A DNA stretch of 39,548 bases from an uncultured Collinsella sp. (GCA_900546455.1 URCS01000016.1:1-39548); one strand, 5' to 3'. Counted from the stretch's first letter, positions 22,686 through 37,716 are shown. Notes: generated by a model not told the origin, from the letters alone. Program-made: numbers and translations.

Positions 22686-24062
22686 ATGTGGGCATACGAG
22701 ACGACGTTCTATCAGATCTATCCGCTGGGCTTTTGTGGAGCTCCGCGCGAAAACGCCGCCCCCGTTGCCGAGGATGAGCTCGCCCAGGCCGCCGATGCCA
22801 CAGCTAGCCCCGATGCGCCCATCATGAAGATTGCCAAATGGGCCGACTACCTGCAGGAACTCGGCGTTGGCACTGTGCTCATCAACCCGCCGCTCGAGTC
22901 CGATAGCCACGGCTACGATACGCGCAGCCTGCGCCATATCGACCGCCGCCTGGGTGGGGATGTCGACTTTGCCGCCGTGTGCGACACACTGCATGCCCAC
23001 GGTATCCGCGTGGTGCTCGATGCCGTCTTCAACCACGTCGGCCGCGGTTTTTGGGCCTTCCGCGATGTGCAGGAGCGCAAGTGGGATTCGCCGTACAAGG
23101 ATTGGTTCCACATCAGCTTTGACGGTGACTCGTGCTACGGCGACGGCTTTTGGTATGAGGGCTGGGAGGGCCATTTTGAGCTTGTGAAGCTCAACCTGCA
23201 AAACCCCGCCGTGGTCAATTACCTGCTTGAGTCCGTGCGTCGCTGGGCCGAGGTCTTTGGCGTCGACGGCCTGCGCTTGGACGTTGCCTATATGCTCGAC
23301 CGCGACTTCATGCGCCGCCTGCACGCTTTTACCCGTGAGCTCAAGCCCGACTTTGTGCTGATTGGCGAGACGCTCCACGGCGACTACAACCAAATCGTCA
23401 ACGACGAGATGCTCGACTCCTGCACCAACTACGAGTGCTACAAGGGCCTGTACTCCAGCTTTAACTCGGTCAACATGTTCGAGATCGCCCATTCGCTGCA
23501 TCGCCAGTTTGGCGGCGACCCCTGGTGCATCTACCGCGGCAAACACCTGCTGTCGTTTGTCGACAACCACGACGTGCCGCGCCTGGCAAGCATCCTCACC
23601 GACAAGTCGTGCCTGCGTCCCGCCTATGGCATGCTCTTTGGCATGCCGGGCATTCCGTGCGTCTACTATGGCAGCGAGTGGGGAATTGCTGGTGAAAAGG
23701 GCGGCCCCGATGGCGACTGGGCGCTGCGCCCTGCGCTCGATGAGCCTGCGCCCAACGAGCTGACGGCCTTCATCACGCAGCTGGCGCACCTGCGCTCGGC
23801 AAACGACGCGGCGGCCCGTGCTCTCAACTACGGTGCCTATCGCAATGTGGTGATCCAGAACAAGCAGCTGCTGTTCGAGCGCGCCTGCGACGACGCGACG
23901 GTGCTCGTGGCGGTGAACGCCGTGGACGAGCCTTACACCTTTGGCGCCGGCGAGCTCAACGGCTCCTTTGTCGATTTGCTTGCCGACGGCGTGCCCACGG
24001 TCGAGCTGGCGGGCTCCCTTGAGCTTGCGCCCTACGAGGTGCGCTATCTGTTGAGGGCCTAG
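22686..24062 (+). CDS. Glycoside hydrolase family 13 (alpha-glucosidase/cyclomaltodextrinase-like)
   Basis: A 458-residue cytoplasmic (beta/alpha)8 enzyme acting on alpha-glucans. The four GH13 regions are present: DAVFNHVG (I), GLRLDVA with nucleophile D199 (II), IGETLHG with acid/base E228 (III) and FVDNHD with D296 (IV). It starts MWAYETTFYQIYPLGFCGAP with GGGAGG 5 bases before the ATG. There is no signal peptide and no carbohydrate-binding module. A short C-terminal beta domain follows the barrel. The exact specificity (maltodextrin glucosidase, neopullulanase or similar) cannot be read from sequence. It ends 3 bases before the DNA-glycosylase-like gene, forming an odd functional pair likely linked only by transcription. 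Confidence 0.9.
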   Translation: MWAYETTFYQIYPLGFCGAPRENAAPVAEDELAQAADATASPDAPIMKIAKWADYLQELGVGTVLINPPLESDSHGYDTRSLRHIDRRLGGDVDFAAVCDTLHAHGIRVVLDAVFNHVGRGFWAFRDVQERKWDSPYKDWFHISFDGDSCYGDGFWYEGWEGHFELVKLNLQNPAVVNYLLESVRRWAEVFGVDGLRLDVAYMLDRDFMRRLHAFTRELKPDFVLIGETLHGDYNQIVNDEMLDSCTNYECYKGLYSSFNSVNMFEIAHSLHRQFGGDPWCIYRGKHLLSFVDNHDVPRLASILTDKSCLRPAYGMLFGMPGIPCVYYGSEWGIAGEKGGPDGDWALRPALDEPAPNELTAFITQLAHLRSANDAAARALNYGAYRNVVIQNKQLLFERACDDATVLVAVNAVDEPYTFGAGELNGSFVDLLADGVPTVELAGSLELAPYEVRYLLRA

Positions 24063-24065
24063 GCC

Positions 24066-24629
24066 ATGGCAGCGTCTGACGAGGGCTATCAACATATTGA
24101 GCATGGGTTTGAGCCCGTGTTCGACCAGCACTCGCGCGTTTTGGTGCTCGGATCGTTTCCCTCGGTGCTGTCGCGAGCTAATGCCTTTTATTACGGCAAC
24201 CCTCAGAATCGCTTTTGGCGTGTGATGGCCACGTGCCTCGGTATGCCTGTGCCGCCCAACGAGGGCGATCCTTTGGCAAGCGGTGAGCCCGCGACGCTCG
24301 ATGCCTCCATTGCCGCCAAGCGGGCCATGCTGCTGAACGGTGGCGTGGCCCTGTGGGATGTGATTGAGAGCTGCGACATTAAGGGCTCGAGCGACGCGAG
24401 CATTCGCAACGTTGTGCCGGCACATATCGAGCGCATTACCGATGCCGCGCCGATTGAGGTCGTTGTCTGTAACGGCGGCACGGCAGGGCGACTCTACAAA
24501 CGCTACTTGCAAGATCGGACGGGGCTGCCTGCCATCGTCCTGCCCTCGACAAGTCCCGCCAATGCCGCCTGGCGCCTGGAGCGTCTTGTCGAGCGTTGGC
24601 ACGAAGCCGTTGACTGGGCTGTTATTTAA
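24066..24629 (+). CDS. DNA-deoxyinosine (hypoxanthine-DNA) glycosylase, UDG family 6-like
   Basis: A 187-residue protein of the uracil-DNA glycosylase superfamily that would remove deaminated bases from DNA. The N-terminal motif VLVLGSFPSVLSRANAFYYG, then NPQNRFW, and the C-terminal motif LPSTSPANA match the family 6 (HDG) pattern rather than classical Ung. It starts 3 bases after the GH13 stop codon without a clear Shine-Dalgarno, so translation probably depends on coupling. Its stop codon lies one base from the stop codon of a convergent minus-strand gene, leaving no room for a hairpin terminator. Confidence 0.85.
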   Translation: MAASDEGYQHIEHGFEPVFDQHSRVLVLGSFPSVLSRANAFYYGNPQNRFWRVMATCLGMPVPPNEGDPLASGEPATLDASIAAKRAMLLNGGVALWDVIESCDIKGSSDASIRNVVPAHIERITDAAPIEVVVCNGGTAGRLYKRYLQDRTGLPAIVLPSTSPANAAWRLERLVERWHEAVDWAVI

Positions 24630-24630
24630 T

Positions 24631-25293
24631 TTAGATTTTTGTTTGAGCGTGGGCGCCCAGACGTTTCAGAACGCCTCGCCAGATCGGCGCGGGCACGGCT
24701 GGCTCGGCGCAAACCATGCCGTCGGCGTCGACGTTGGCGGCATTGCCGCCGCCAAGTCGCTGTGCATGCTTGACGGAGCAGCCCATGCGCACAGCGCCCA
24801 CGAGCTTGTCCATCGCTTCCGAAAACGGTCGCCGCAAGAGTCCCATGCGCGGGGAGCGACGAAGCGCTGCGATGCCGCTGCCGGCGCAGATGGCAACGCC
24901 GCCACACCACAATTGGTCATGGCGCTCACATGCCTTGTGCAGGCGAACGGCGGTCCCACGCGCCTGCTCAGCGCCCCGTTGTGCGGCTCGAATCACGGCA
25001 TAGACACGCGCTCCCGTACTGCCAAAGCGCTCAAGCGCCTGCTCGATAGCTGTCAACGTCTCATCGTCAGCCACATCTTCAATGGCCAGCACGATGCCAT
25101 CGGCAACGCTGCCGGCGTCATTTGCCTTCAAGTCGACTGGGCGGGGGAGCGCGGTGCCAGAAAGCTGAGCATAGGCGGCGATGGCATCCTGCAAGTCCCA
25201 GAGCAAAAACTCAAGATCGGCACTATTGGGAATGCTGATATACGCAATGGTTTGCAGCGTTTTTGGTACATCGCTGCGCGCGGTCGGCTCCAT
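24631..25293 (-). CDS. Unrecognised protein, possibly flavodoxin-like
   Basis: I do not recognise this 220-residue protein with confidence. It starts MEPTARSDVPKTLQTIAYIS, preceded by AAAGGAGG four bases from the ATG, so it is probably a real gene. The middle has an alternating strand/helix pattern (DETLTAIEQALERFGSTGARVYAVIRAA). The segment LWCGGVAICAGSGIAALRRSPRMGLLRRPFSEAMDKLVGA resembles the C-terminal part of small NAD(P)H-flavin or flavodoxin-fold proteins. It contains several cysteines and lacks membrane helices or a signal peptide. It converges on the DNA glycosylase gene, with stop codons one base apart. Function unknown. Confidence 0.6.
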   Translation of the reverse strand: MEPTARSDVPKTLQTIAYISIPNSADLEFLLWDLQDAIAAYAQLSGTALPRPVDLKANDAGSVADGIVLAIEDVADDETLTAIEQALERFGSTGARVYAVIRAAQRGAEQARGTAVRLHKACERHDQLWCGGVAICAGSGIAALRRSPRMGLLRRPFSEAMDKLVGAVRMGCSVKHAQRLGGGNAANVDADGMVCAEPAVPAPIWRGVLKRLGAHAQTKI

Positions 25294-25386
25294 GCTGCCT
25301 CCTTTCCGGTTGGTTTCCGTTTAGGTTACACCGTCCGGCGGCGCCCCGCCGCGCTATCCTAGTGCAACCCTTACGAAAGGAACGCC

Positions 25387-26523
25387 ATGCGTCTGCCCAT
25401 GAATACCTCGCTTGCCATGCTCAAGCCCTCCGGTATCCGCCGGATTAACGCGCTCGCCGCCCAGCACCCGGGGTGCATCGCGCTTGCGCTTGGCGAGCCC
25501 GATTTTCCCACGCCCGATGTGATTAGTGCCGAGGTGACCGCCGCACTGGACCGCGGTGACACGCACTATCCGCCCAACAACGGTCGCCCCGCCCTGCGTG
25601 AGGCGTTATCTGCCTACATGGGGGACGCGGGCCTTACGTTTTCGGCCGACGAGGTCATCCTAACCGACGGCGCGACCGAAGCCCTGTCGGCAACATTCAT
25701 GGCTATGCTCAACCCCGGCGACGAGGTCATTATCCCCACGCCGGCCTTTGGCCTGTACGAGAGCATCGTCGTGGCCAATCACGCCAAAGCGGTCTTTTTG
25801 GATACGGAGCCTGCGCAATTCCAGATTGACGAGGATGCGCTTCGTGCTTGCGTGACGCCGGCGACCAAGGCCATCGTCATCTGCTCGCCCAACAATCCTA
25901 CGGGTTGCATCCTCAACGCGGCATCGCTCGACGCCGTGGCGCGCGTGGCAGAGCAGGCGGGCATCTACGTGGTCTGCGACGACGTATACAACCGCCTGGT
26001 TTATGTGGATGGCTACGAGCGCTTTGCCCAGCGTCACCCGGAGCTGCGTGAACAGACGGTCATCATCGAGAGCTTCTCCAAGCCCTGGTCCATGACCGGC
26101 TGGCGCCTGGGCTGGCTCGCGGCAGCGGCACCCGTCATCGCCGAGATCGCCAAGGCTCACCAATACTTAGTATCGAGTGCCGTCTCCTTCGAAATGGACG
26201 CCGCAGCCCGAGCCCTGACCGTCGACCCAACCCCCATGCTCAAAGTCTACCGAGCCCGCCGCGAACGCGTACTCGCAGCCTTAGACGCCATGGGCCTCGA
26301 CGTAGTAGAGCCCGCAGGAGCCTTCTACACTTTCCCGAGCATCAAAAAGTTCGGCCTAACCAGCGAAGACTTCTGCATCAAAGCCATCAAAGAGGCAAAC
26401 GTAGCCCTAGTTCCCGGAAACTGCTTCGGCACCGAAGGCCACGTCCGTCTCAGCTATTGCGTTTCCGACCAAGATCTGGACGAAGGCCTCCACCGCCTGT
26501 CCACCTTCATTTCAACCTTGTAG
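25387..26523 (+). CDS. PLP-dependent aminotransferase, class I/II
   Basis: A 378-residue fold-type I aminotransferase. Visible features are the N-terminal substrate region (ALGEPDFPTPDVI), the cofactor-binding DGATEALSATF, the NNPTG loop (SPNNPTGCIL), CDDVYNRLVY, and the Schiff-base lysine K232 in SFSKPWSMTGWRLGW. AAAGGA is 5 bases upstream. It resembles aspartate/aromatic aminotransferase-like enzymes of the AspC/PatA group, and the amino acid substrate is not decidable. Codon use changes clearly from about base 26160: A-ending codons (GTA, CTA, TTA, CGA, GCA, GAA, AAA) become frequent, whereas they are rare in the first 257 codons. This suggests that the 3' third came in by recombination from another source. 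Confidence 0.9.
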   Translation: MRLPMNTSLAMLKPSGIRRINALAAQHPGCIALALGEPDFPTPDVISAEVTAALDRGDTHYPPNNGRPALREALSAYMGDAGLTFSADEVILTDGATEALSATFMAMLNPGDEVIIPTPAFGLYESIVVANHAKAVFLDTEPAQFQIDEDALRACVTPATKAIVICSPNNPTGCILNAASLDAVARVAEQAGIYVVCDDVYNRLVYVDGYERFAQRHPELREQTVIIESFSKPWSMTGWRLGWLAAAAPVIAEIAKAHQYLVSSAVSFEMDAAARALTVDPTPMLKVYRARRERVLAALDAMGLDVVEPAGAFYTFPSIKKFGLTSEDFCIKAIKEANVALVPGNCFGTEGHVRLSYCVSDQDLDEGLHRLSTFISTL

Positions 26524-26575
26524 CCCTCAAGGATGCAACACATCAGCCCACCGACCCAAGCATTATGAGTGGGGC

Positions 26576-26792
26576 GCGTCGCTCAACGGACACGAGGATT
26601 CGCAGCAAAGTTACCGCAGCTCCGGTCCGAGGGGCCGGGTTGAGATTTTCGTAGATTCCGCACGAGCCGAAGAGCACTTAATGTGCTCTTCGTGCGAGCC
26701 AGGACTTGACCGAGCGAAAATCTCAACCCGGCCCCTCGGACCGGAGCGTATGCAGGGTTTGTGTACGAATCCTCGCGCCCGTTGACCGACGC
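26576..26792. repeat. 217-bp compound palindromic element (MITE/REPIN-like)
   Basis: Outer arms 26576-26602 and 26766-26792 match as inverted repeats with a few mismatches (GCGTCGcTCAACGG..., CGAGGATTCG). Inner arms 26619-26651 and 26715-26747 are perfect over 33 bp (GCTCCGGTCCGAGGGGCCGG...). The centre holds GAAGAGCAC (26669-26677)/GTGCTCTTC (26683-26691) around TTAAT, framed by CGCACG/CGTGCG. A related copy starts near 39474 and runs off the window. No coding potential is seen. It fills most of the gap between the aminotransferase gene and the rplJ leader. Confidence 0.88.
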
Positions 26793-26810
26793 CGGGGTCC
26801 CCGCCATAAT
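26782..26810 (+). promoter_or_regulatory. Promoter of rplJL, with -35 inside the palindromic element
   Basis: TTGACC (26782-26787) and CATAAT (26805-26810) are spaced by 17 bp, each matching consensus at 5 of 6 positions. The -35 hexamer lies within the right outer arm of the palindrome (26766-26792). The predicted start near 26817 gives a leader of about 210 bases before rplJ. Confidence 0.6.
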
Positions 26811-26837
26811 ACTTCCGGTTCACGCACGAATCCGCTG

Positions 26838-26907
26838 CCAGAGACAGCCGGCGCAAACGGGTCTTACCCGCGAGCTTAATGGGACTTCCCGCCAGCCGAG
26901 GTGGTCG
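26838..26907 (+). promoter_or_regulatory. Ribosomal protein L10 leader (L10-L12 binding site)
   Basis: The blocks AGACAGCCGG, CTTAAT and CCAGCCGAGGTGG occur in the order and spacing of the L10(L12)4-binding leader known upstream of rplJ in many bacteria. An internal stem CGGGT/ACCCG (about 26859-26870) lies between them. Binding of excess L10-L12 is expected to reduce rplJL expression, here probably through the downstream terminator. Confidence 0.8.
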
Positions 26908-26924
26908 AGTAGATATGTCTTCTC

Positions 26925-26961
26925 GCCCCCGTCGCTCATGCAGCGCGGGGGCTTTCTTTTT
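26925..26961 (+). terminator. Attenuator in the rplJ leader
   Basis: GCCCCCG (26925-26931) pairs with CGGGGGC (26946-26952), with extra GCT/AGC pairs above it. It is followed by TTTCTTTTT. A full intrinsic terminator between promoter and rplJ implies transcription attenuation, controlled by the L10 leader structure. Confidence 0.85.
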
Positions 26962-27026
26962 GGACATGCCCCCGTCACGTCCTTGTGGCGGACCGTGCCC
27001 GGAAAGAATTCGAGGAGGTGTAATTC

Positions 27027-27548
27027 ATGCCCCAGCAGTACAAAATCGACAAGGTTGCAGAGATCGAGTCCCGTATCGCCGAGAACGCCGGTCTGTTCGT
27101 CGTCAACTACAACGGTCTGACGGTTAAGCAGGCTCAGGAGCTGCGTCATCAGCTTCGCGAGTGCGGCGCCGAGATGAAGGTCTACAAGAACAACCTGGTC
27201 AAGATCGCTCTCAAGAACCAGGAGCAGCCCGAGCTCGACGAGATTCTCGCCGGCCCCGTCGCTTATGTGTTCTACGAGTCCGAGCCGGTCGAGGCCGCTA
27301 AGGCCCTTAAGGACTTCTCCGCTAAGTCCAAGGGCGTCCTTGAGATCAAGGGCGGTATCTCCGACGGCAAGGCCGTTTCCGCTGATGATGTTAAGGCTAT
27401 CGCCGAGCTGCCCACCAAGGATCAGCTTCTCGGCCAGATCGCCGGTCTCATCTCCGGTTTCGCTCGCGACATCGCTGTCTGCGTCAACGGCGTTTCCTCT
27501 GGTCTCGCTCGTTCGATCCAGCAGGTCTCCGAGCAGAAGGCAGCCTAG
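27027..27548 (+). CDS. rplJ: 50S ribosomal protein L10
   Basis: L10 anchors the L7/L12 dimers on the ribosomal stalk. The 173-residue protein (MPQQYKIDKVAEIESRIAEN) has the N-terminal rRNA-binding domain (LFVVNYNGLTVKQAQELRHQLRECGAEMKVYKNNLVKIAL) and the C-terminal helix that binds L7/L12 (ARSIQQVSEQKAA). AGGAGGT lies upstream of the ATG. It is the first gene after the attenuated leader and is followed by rplL after 102 bases with two hairpins. Length and sequence are ordinary. Confidence 0.97.
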   Translation: MPQQYKIDKVAEIESRIAENAGLFVVNYNGLTVKQAQELRHQLRECGAEMKVYKNNLVKIALKNQEQPELDEILAGPVAYVFYESEPVEAAKALKDFSAKSKGVLEIKGGISDGKAVSADDVKAIAELPTKDQLLGQIAGLISGFARDIAVCVNGVSSGLARSIQQVSEQKAA

Positions 27549-27563
27549 TCGCTGTTTTCACCC

Positions 27564-27599
27564 GCGGCGGCAACGCCGCACCCCTGGCGCATTCGCGCC
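27564..27599 (+). promoter_or_regulatory. Two hairpins between rplJ and rplL
   Basis: GCGGCG-GCAA-CGCCGC (27564-27579) and GGCGC-ATTC-GCGCC (27586-27599) form adjacent short stems, followed by GTGTTTTAACTG. They may be processing or stability elements that let rplL mRNA exceed rplJ, since the stalk needs several L12 copies per L10. Confidence 0.55.
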
Positions 27600-27650
27600 G
27601 TGTTTTAACTGATCTCCGTGCACAGACACGGAAACCGAAAGGACTTAGAA

Positions 27651-28028
27651 ATGGCTAAGCTTACCACCGATGAGATCATCGATGCTCTTAAGGAAATGAC
27701 CCTTCTCGAGGCTTCCGAGCTCGTTAAGGCTATCGAGGACACCTTCGGCGTTTCCGCCGCTGCTCCTGCCGCTGTTGTCGCCGCTCCCGCTGCTGGCGCT
27801 GCTGAGGCCGAGGAGAAGACCGAGTTTGACGTCGTGCTCGAGGGCTTCGGCGACAACAAGATCCAGGTCATCAAGGCCGTCCGTGAGCTCACCAACCTTG
27901 GCCTGAAGGAGGCCAAGGAGGTCGTCGAGGGCGCTCCCAAGGCTGTTCTCGAGGGTGCCAAGAAGGAGGACGCCGAGGCTGCCAAGGAGAAGCTCGAGGC
28001 TGCTGGCGCTGCTGTCACCCTCAAGTAA
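27651..28028 (+). CDS. rplL: 50S ribosomal protein L7/L12
   Basis: The multicopy stalk protein that recruits translational GTPases. The 125-residue product starts MAKLTTDEIIDALKEMTLLE (dimerisation domain). An Ala/Pro-rich hinge follows (AAAPAAVVAAPAAGAAEAEE), then the conserved C-terminal domain (KTEFDVVLEGFGDNKIQVIKAVRELTNLGLKEAKEVVEGAP). The ATG at 27651 has AAAGGA 7 bases upstream; the longer open frame from 27618 is not used. A strong terminator closes the rplJL transcript. Confidence 0.97.
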   Translation: MAKLTTDEIIDALKEMTLLEASELVKAIEDTFGVSAAAPAAVVAAPAAGAAEAEEKTEFDVVLEGFGDNKIQVIKAVRELTNLGLKEAKEVVEGAPKAVLEGAKKEDAEAAKEKLEAAGAAVTLK

Positions 28029-28055
28029 TCAGGCTTTCTCGCCAGATTTCTTTGC

Positions 28056-28092
28056 AGACGGGGTTCGCATTGCGAGCCCCGTCTTTTTTGTT
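28056..28092 (+). terminator. Terminator of rplJL
   Basis: AGACGGGG...CGC (28056-28068) pairs with GCG...CCCCGTCT (28072-28084) around ATT, followed by TTTTTTGTTTTT. A classic intrinsic terminator. The remainder of the 314-base gap to galU holds only the galU promoter and leader. Confidence 0.92.
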
Positions 28093-28218
28093 TTTCGGTC
28101 CCTCGACATCGGTTGCTCAAACTGCCATGTTCTGTGATTTGCGTCGTATCGGGCGCCCTGCCGTTGGGCAATAAAATTGCACCATTCGAGCAATAATTTG
28201 CGTTGACCTGCTGAAGAA

Positions 28219-28246
28219 TTGTCTCTGCCTTGTAGTGACATATAGT
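28219..28246 (+). promoter_or_regulatory. Possible promoter of galU
   Basis: TTGTCT (28219-28224) and TATAGT (28241-28246) have a 16-bp spacer. The leader to 28343 contains small hairpins (TGCGGC/GCCGCA and GGCGC/GCGCC) without a known riboswitch pattern. Confidence 0.4.
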
Positions 28247-28342
28247 TCCAGCGGTAAGATACTTGGGTATCGCAATTTGGTCTGCGGCTGTGTGCCGCAC
28301 GCATGGGGCGCTTTTGCGCCTGCGAAAGGATCTTTGAATAAC

Positions 28343-29251
28343 ATGAAGGCAATCATCCCCGCCGCCGGTCTTGGCACGCGTTTTCTGCCTGGCACCAAGT
28401 GCACGCCCAAAGAGATGCTGCCGGTGCTCGATAAGCCCGTCATTCAGTACGTCGTCGAGGAGGCGCTCGACCCCGAGGAAGTCGACGACGCCATCATCGT
28501 TACTTCTCCCGGTAAGCCCGAGCTACTGAACTACTTCCAGCCCGATCGCTCGCTCGAGAACCTGCTGCGCGAGCGCGGCAAGAACGCCTATGCCGACGCC
28601 GTCGCCCACGCTGGCGGTATGCCGGTCGACTTCCGTTATCAGTACGAGCCCAAGGGCCTCGGCCATGCTATCCGCTCTGCTGCCGACGCCGTGGCAGGGG
28701 AGAACTTCCTGGTTCTTCTGGGCGACTACGTTGTGCCTAATCGCGACATCTGCGACAAGATGCTCGCCGTTTCCAAGGAGCACGGTGGAGCTTCGGTTAT
28801 CGCCGTCGCTGCTTGCTCGCCCGAGGAAGTCAGCCGCTACGGCGTTATCGCCGGCGAGCGCGTCGGTTCGCTCGAGGGCGCCGAGGACGTTGCCGATGCA
28901 GAGCCGGGCGCTGTCTGGCGTATCGGCGGTCTGGTCGAGAAGCCCGCTCCCGAGGCGGCTCCGTCCAACCTGTACATCGTCGGTCGCTACTTGCTGAGCC
29001 CGCTGGTCATGGACCTGCTGGCAGATCAGCAGGCCGGCAAGGGCGGCGAGATCCAGCTCACCGACGCCATGGCCCGTTCGCTCGACCGTGAGGCCATGTA
29101 TGCCGTCGTCATCGACCCGCTGTCGGGCTACGACACCGGCACTCCCTCTGGCTGGATGGCCACCAACGCCCTCATGGCTGCAAGCGATCCCCGCTTTGCC
29201 AGCGCCTTCTGGGACGCCATCGACGAGCGCGGCGGCTTGATGCGCAAATAA
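28343..29251 (+). CDS. galU: UTP-glucose-1-phosphate uridylyltransferase
   Basis: GalU makes UDP-glucose from UTP and glucose-1-phosphate for cell-envelope polysaccharides and galactose use. The 302-residue protein has the nucleotidyltransferase signature MKAIIPAAGLGTRFLPGTK and then KEMLPVLDKPVIQYVVEEAL. Further family marks are the YEPKGLGHAIRSA motif, the metal-binding LLGDYVVP, and GGLVEKPAP with GGEIQLTDAM. Length is typical. The ATG at 28343 is the family start; AAAGGA lies 12 bases upstream, a rather long spacer. It has its own terminator. A galU gene between rplL and rpoB is not the usual neighbourhood. Confidence 0.95.
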   Translation: MKAIIPAAGLGTRFLPGTKCTPKEMLPVLDKPVIQYVVEEALDPEEVDDAIIVTSPGKPELLNYFQPDRSLENLLRERGKNAYADAVAHAGGMPVDFRYQYEPKGLGHAIRSAADAVAGENFLVLLGDYVVPNRDICDKMLAVSKEHGGASVIAVAACSPEEVSRYGVIAGERVGSLEGAEDVADAEPGAVWRIGGLVEKPAPEAAPSNLYIVGRYLLSPLVMDLLADQQAGKGGEIQLTDAMARSLDREAMYAVVIDPLSGYDTGTPSGWMATNALMAASDPRFASAFWDAIDERGGLMRK

Positions 29252-29271
29252 GCCTTCGGGCATCGACATTT

Positions 29272-29304
29272 ACGGGCGCGGACCTCGGTTCGCGCCCGTT
29301 TTTT
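29272..29304 (+). terminator. Terminator of galU
   Basis: ACGGGCGCG (29272-29280) pairs with CGCGCCCGT (29291-29299), followed by TTTTTTAT. Confidence 0.92.
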
Positions 29305-29346
29305 ATAAGAGCTTCGATTGTCGACTCTCTGTTCACAGAAAATATA

Positions 29347-29360
29347 TGAACAGGTGTTCG
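29347..29360. promoter_or_regulatory. LexA-box-like palindrome upstream of rpoB
   Basis: TGAACAGGTGTTCG fits the Gram-positive SOS box pattern CGAAC-RNRY-GTTCG with only the first base off. It also overlaps a CTGTTCA/TGAACAG inverted repeat (29330-29353). One such match is expected by chance in about this length of DNA, so function is uncertain. Confidence 0.3.
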
Positions 29361-29437
29361 ATACACATACATCTACCTGCGTGTTTTCTGCCGAAAAACT
29401 TTGCTACTCCAAAAACTCAATCGCGTCAAGGCTTTTC

Positions 29438-29465
29438 TTGCCCAACGGTCGCTACCTGATAAACT
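29438..29465 (+). promoter_or_regulatory. Possible rpoBC promoter
   Basis: TTGCCC (29438-29443) and TAAACT (29460-29465) have a 16-bp spacer. The leader to 29539 has a short stem TGGCGA/TCGCCA. Other hexamer pairs further upstream cannot be excluded. Confidence 0.4.
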
Positions 29466-29538
29466 ATTAGGTTGCGATAACTGGCGAAGCTATGCCTCGC
29501 CAACCCACCGAGCATTTCCGTGAAGGAGGAAAAACCTG

Positions 29539-33030
<3,492 letters not shown>

Positions 33031-33036
33031 TTGACT

Positions 33037-37515
<4,479 letters not shown>

Positions 37516-37543
37516 TTTCCTAGTACGTTAACCGTCCTTCCAG

Positions 37544-37579
37544 AGACCCGTTTCCCAACAGGGAAGCGGGTCTTTTTTG
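37544..37579 (+). terminator. Terminator of rpoBC
   Basis: AGACCCGTTTCCC (37544-37556) pairs with GGGAAGCGGGTCT (37561-37573), loop AACA, followed by TTTTTGTTG. Confidence 0.93.
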
Positions 37580-37585
37580 TTGAAG

Positions 37586-37624
37586 AAAACCTGCCAATAA
37601 GGGACAGGTTTATTTTGGTAGGTT
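37586..37624. repeat. REP-like palindrome, reverse orientation
   Basis: AAAACCTGCC...AAGGGACAGGTTTATTTTGGTAGGTT is the 11077-11117 element in the opposite orientation with a small change in one arm. It lies between the rpoC terminator and the ECF promoter, not on a stop codon. Confidence 0.8.
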
Positions 37625-37639
37625 ATTCCTGCTTGTATT

Positions 37640-37668
37640 TGAAACATTCCGTTCGGTCAAAGCGTATC
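37640..37668 (+). promoter_or_regulatory. ECF-type promoter of the sigma/anti-sigma operon
   Basis: TGAAAC (37640-37645) and CGTATC (37663-37668) are separated by 17 bp, close to the SigW-like pattern TGAAAC-N16-CGTA. Its place about 50 bases before the sigma-factor gene suggests that the sigma factor transcribes its own operon. Confidence 0.6.
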
Positions 37669-37716
37669 TATGGTGAGGACCTCATCAAGAATCATTACCG
37701 TCACCGGGAGGTGATT

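Noticed and set aside
22614..24602. 662-codon frame antisense to the GH13 and DNA-glycosylase genes
   Set aside because: It spans two well-supported sense genes and gives an Arg/His/Val-rich product typical of shadow frames in GC-rich DNA.
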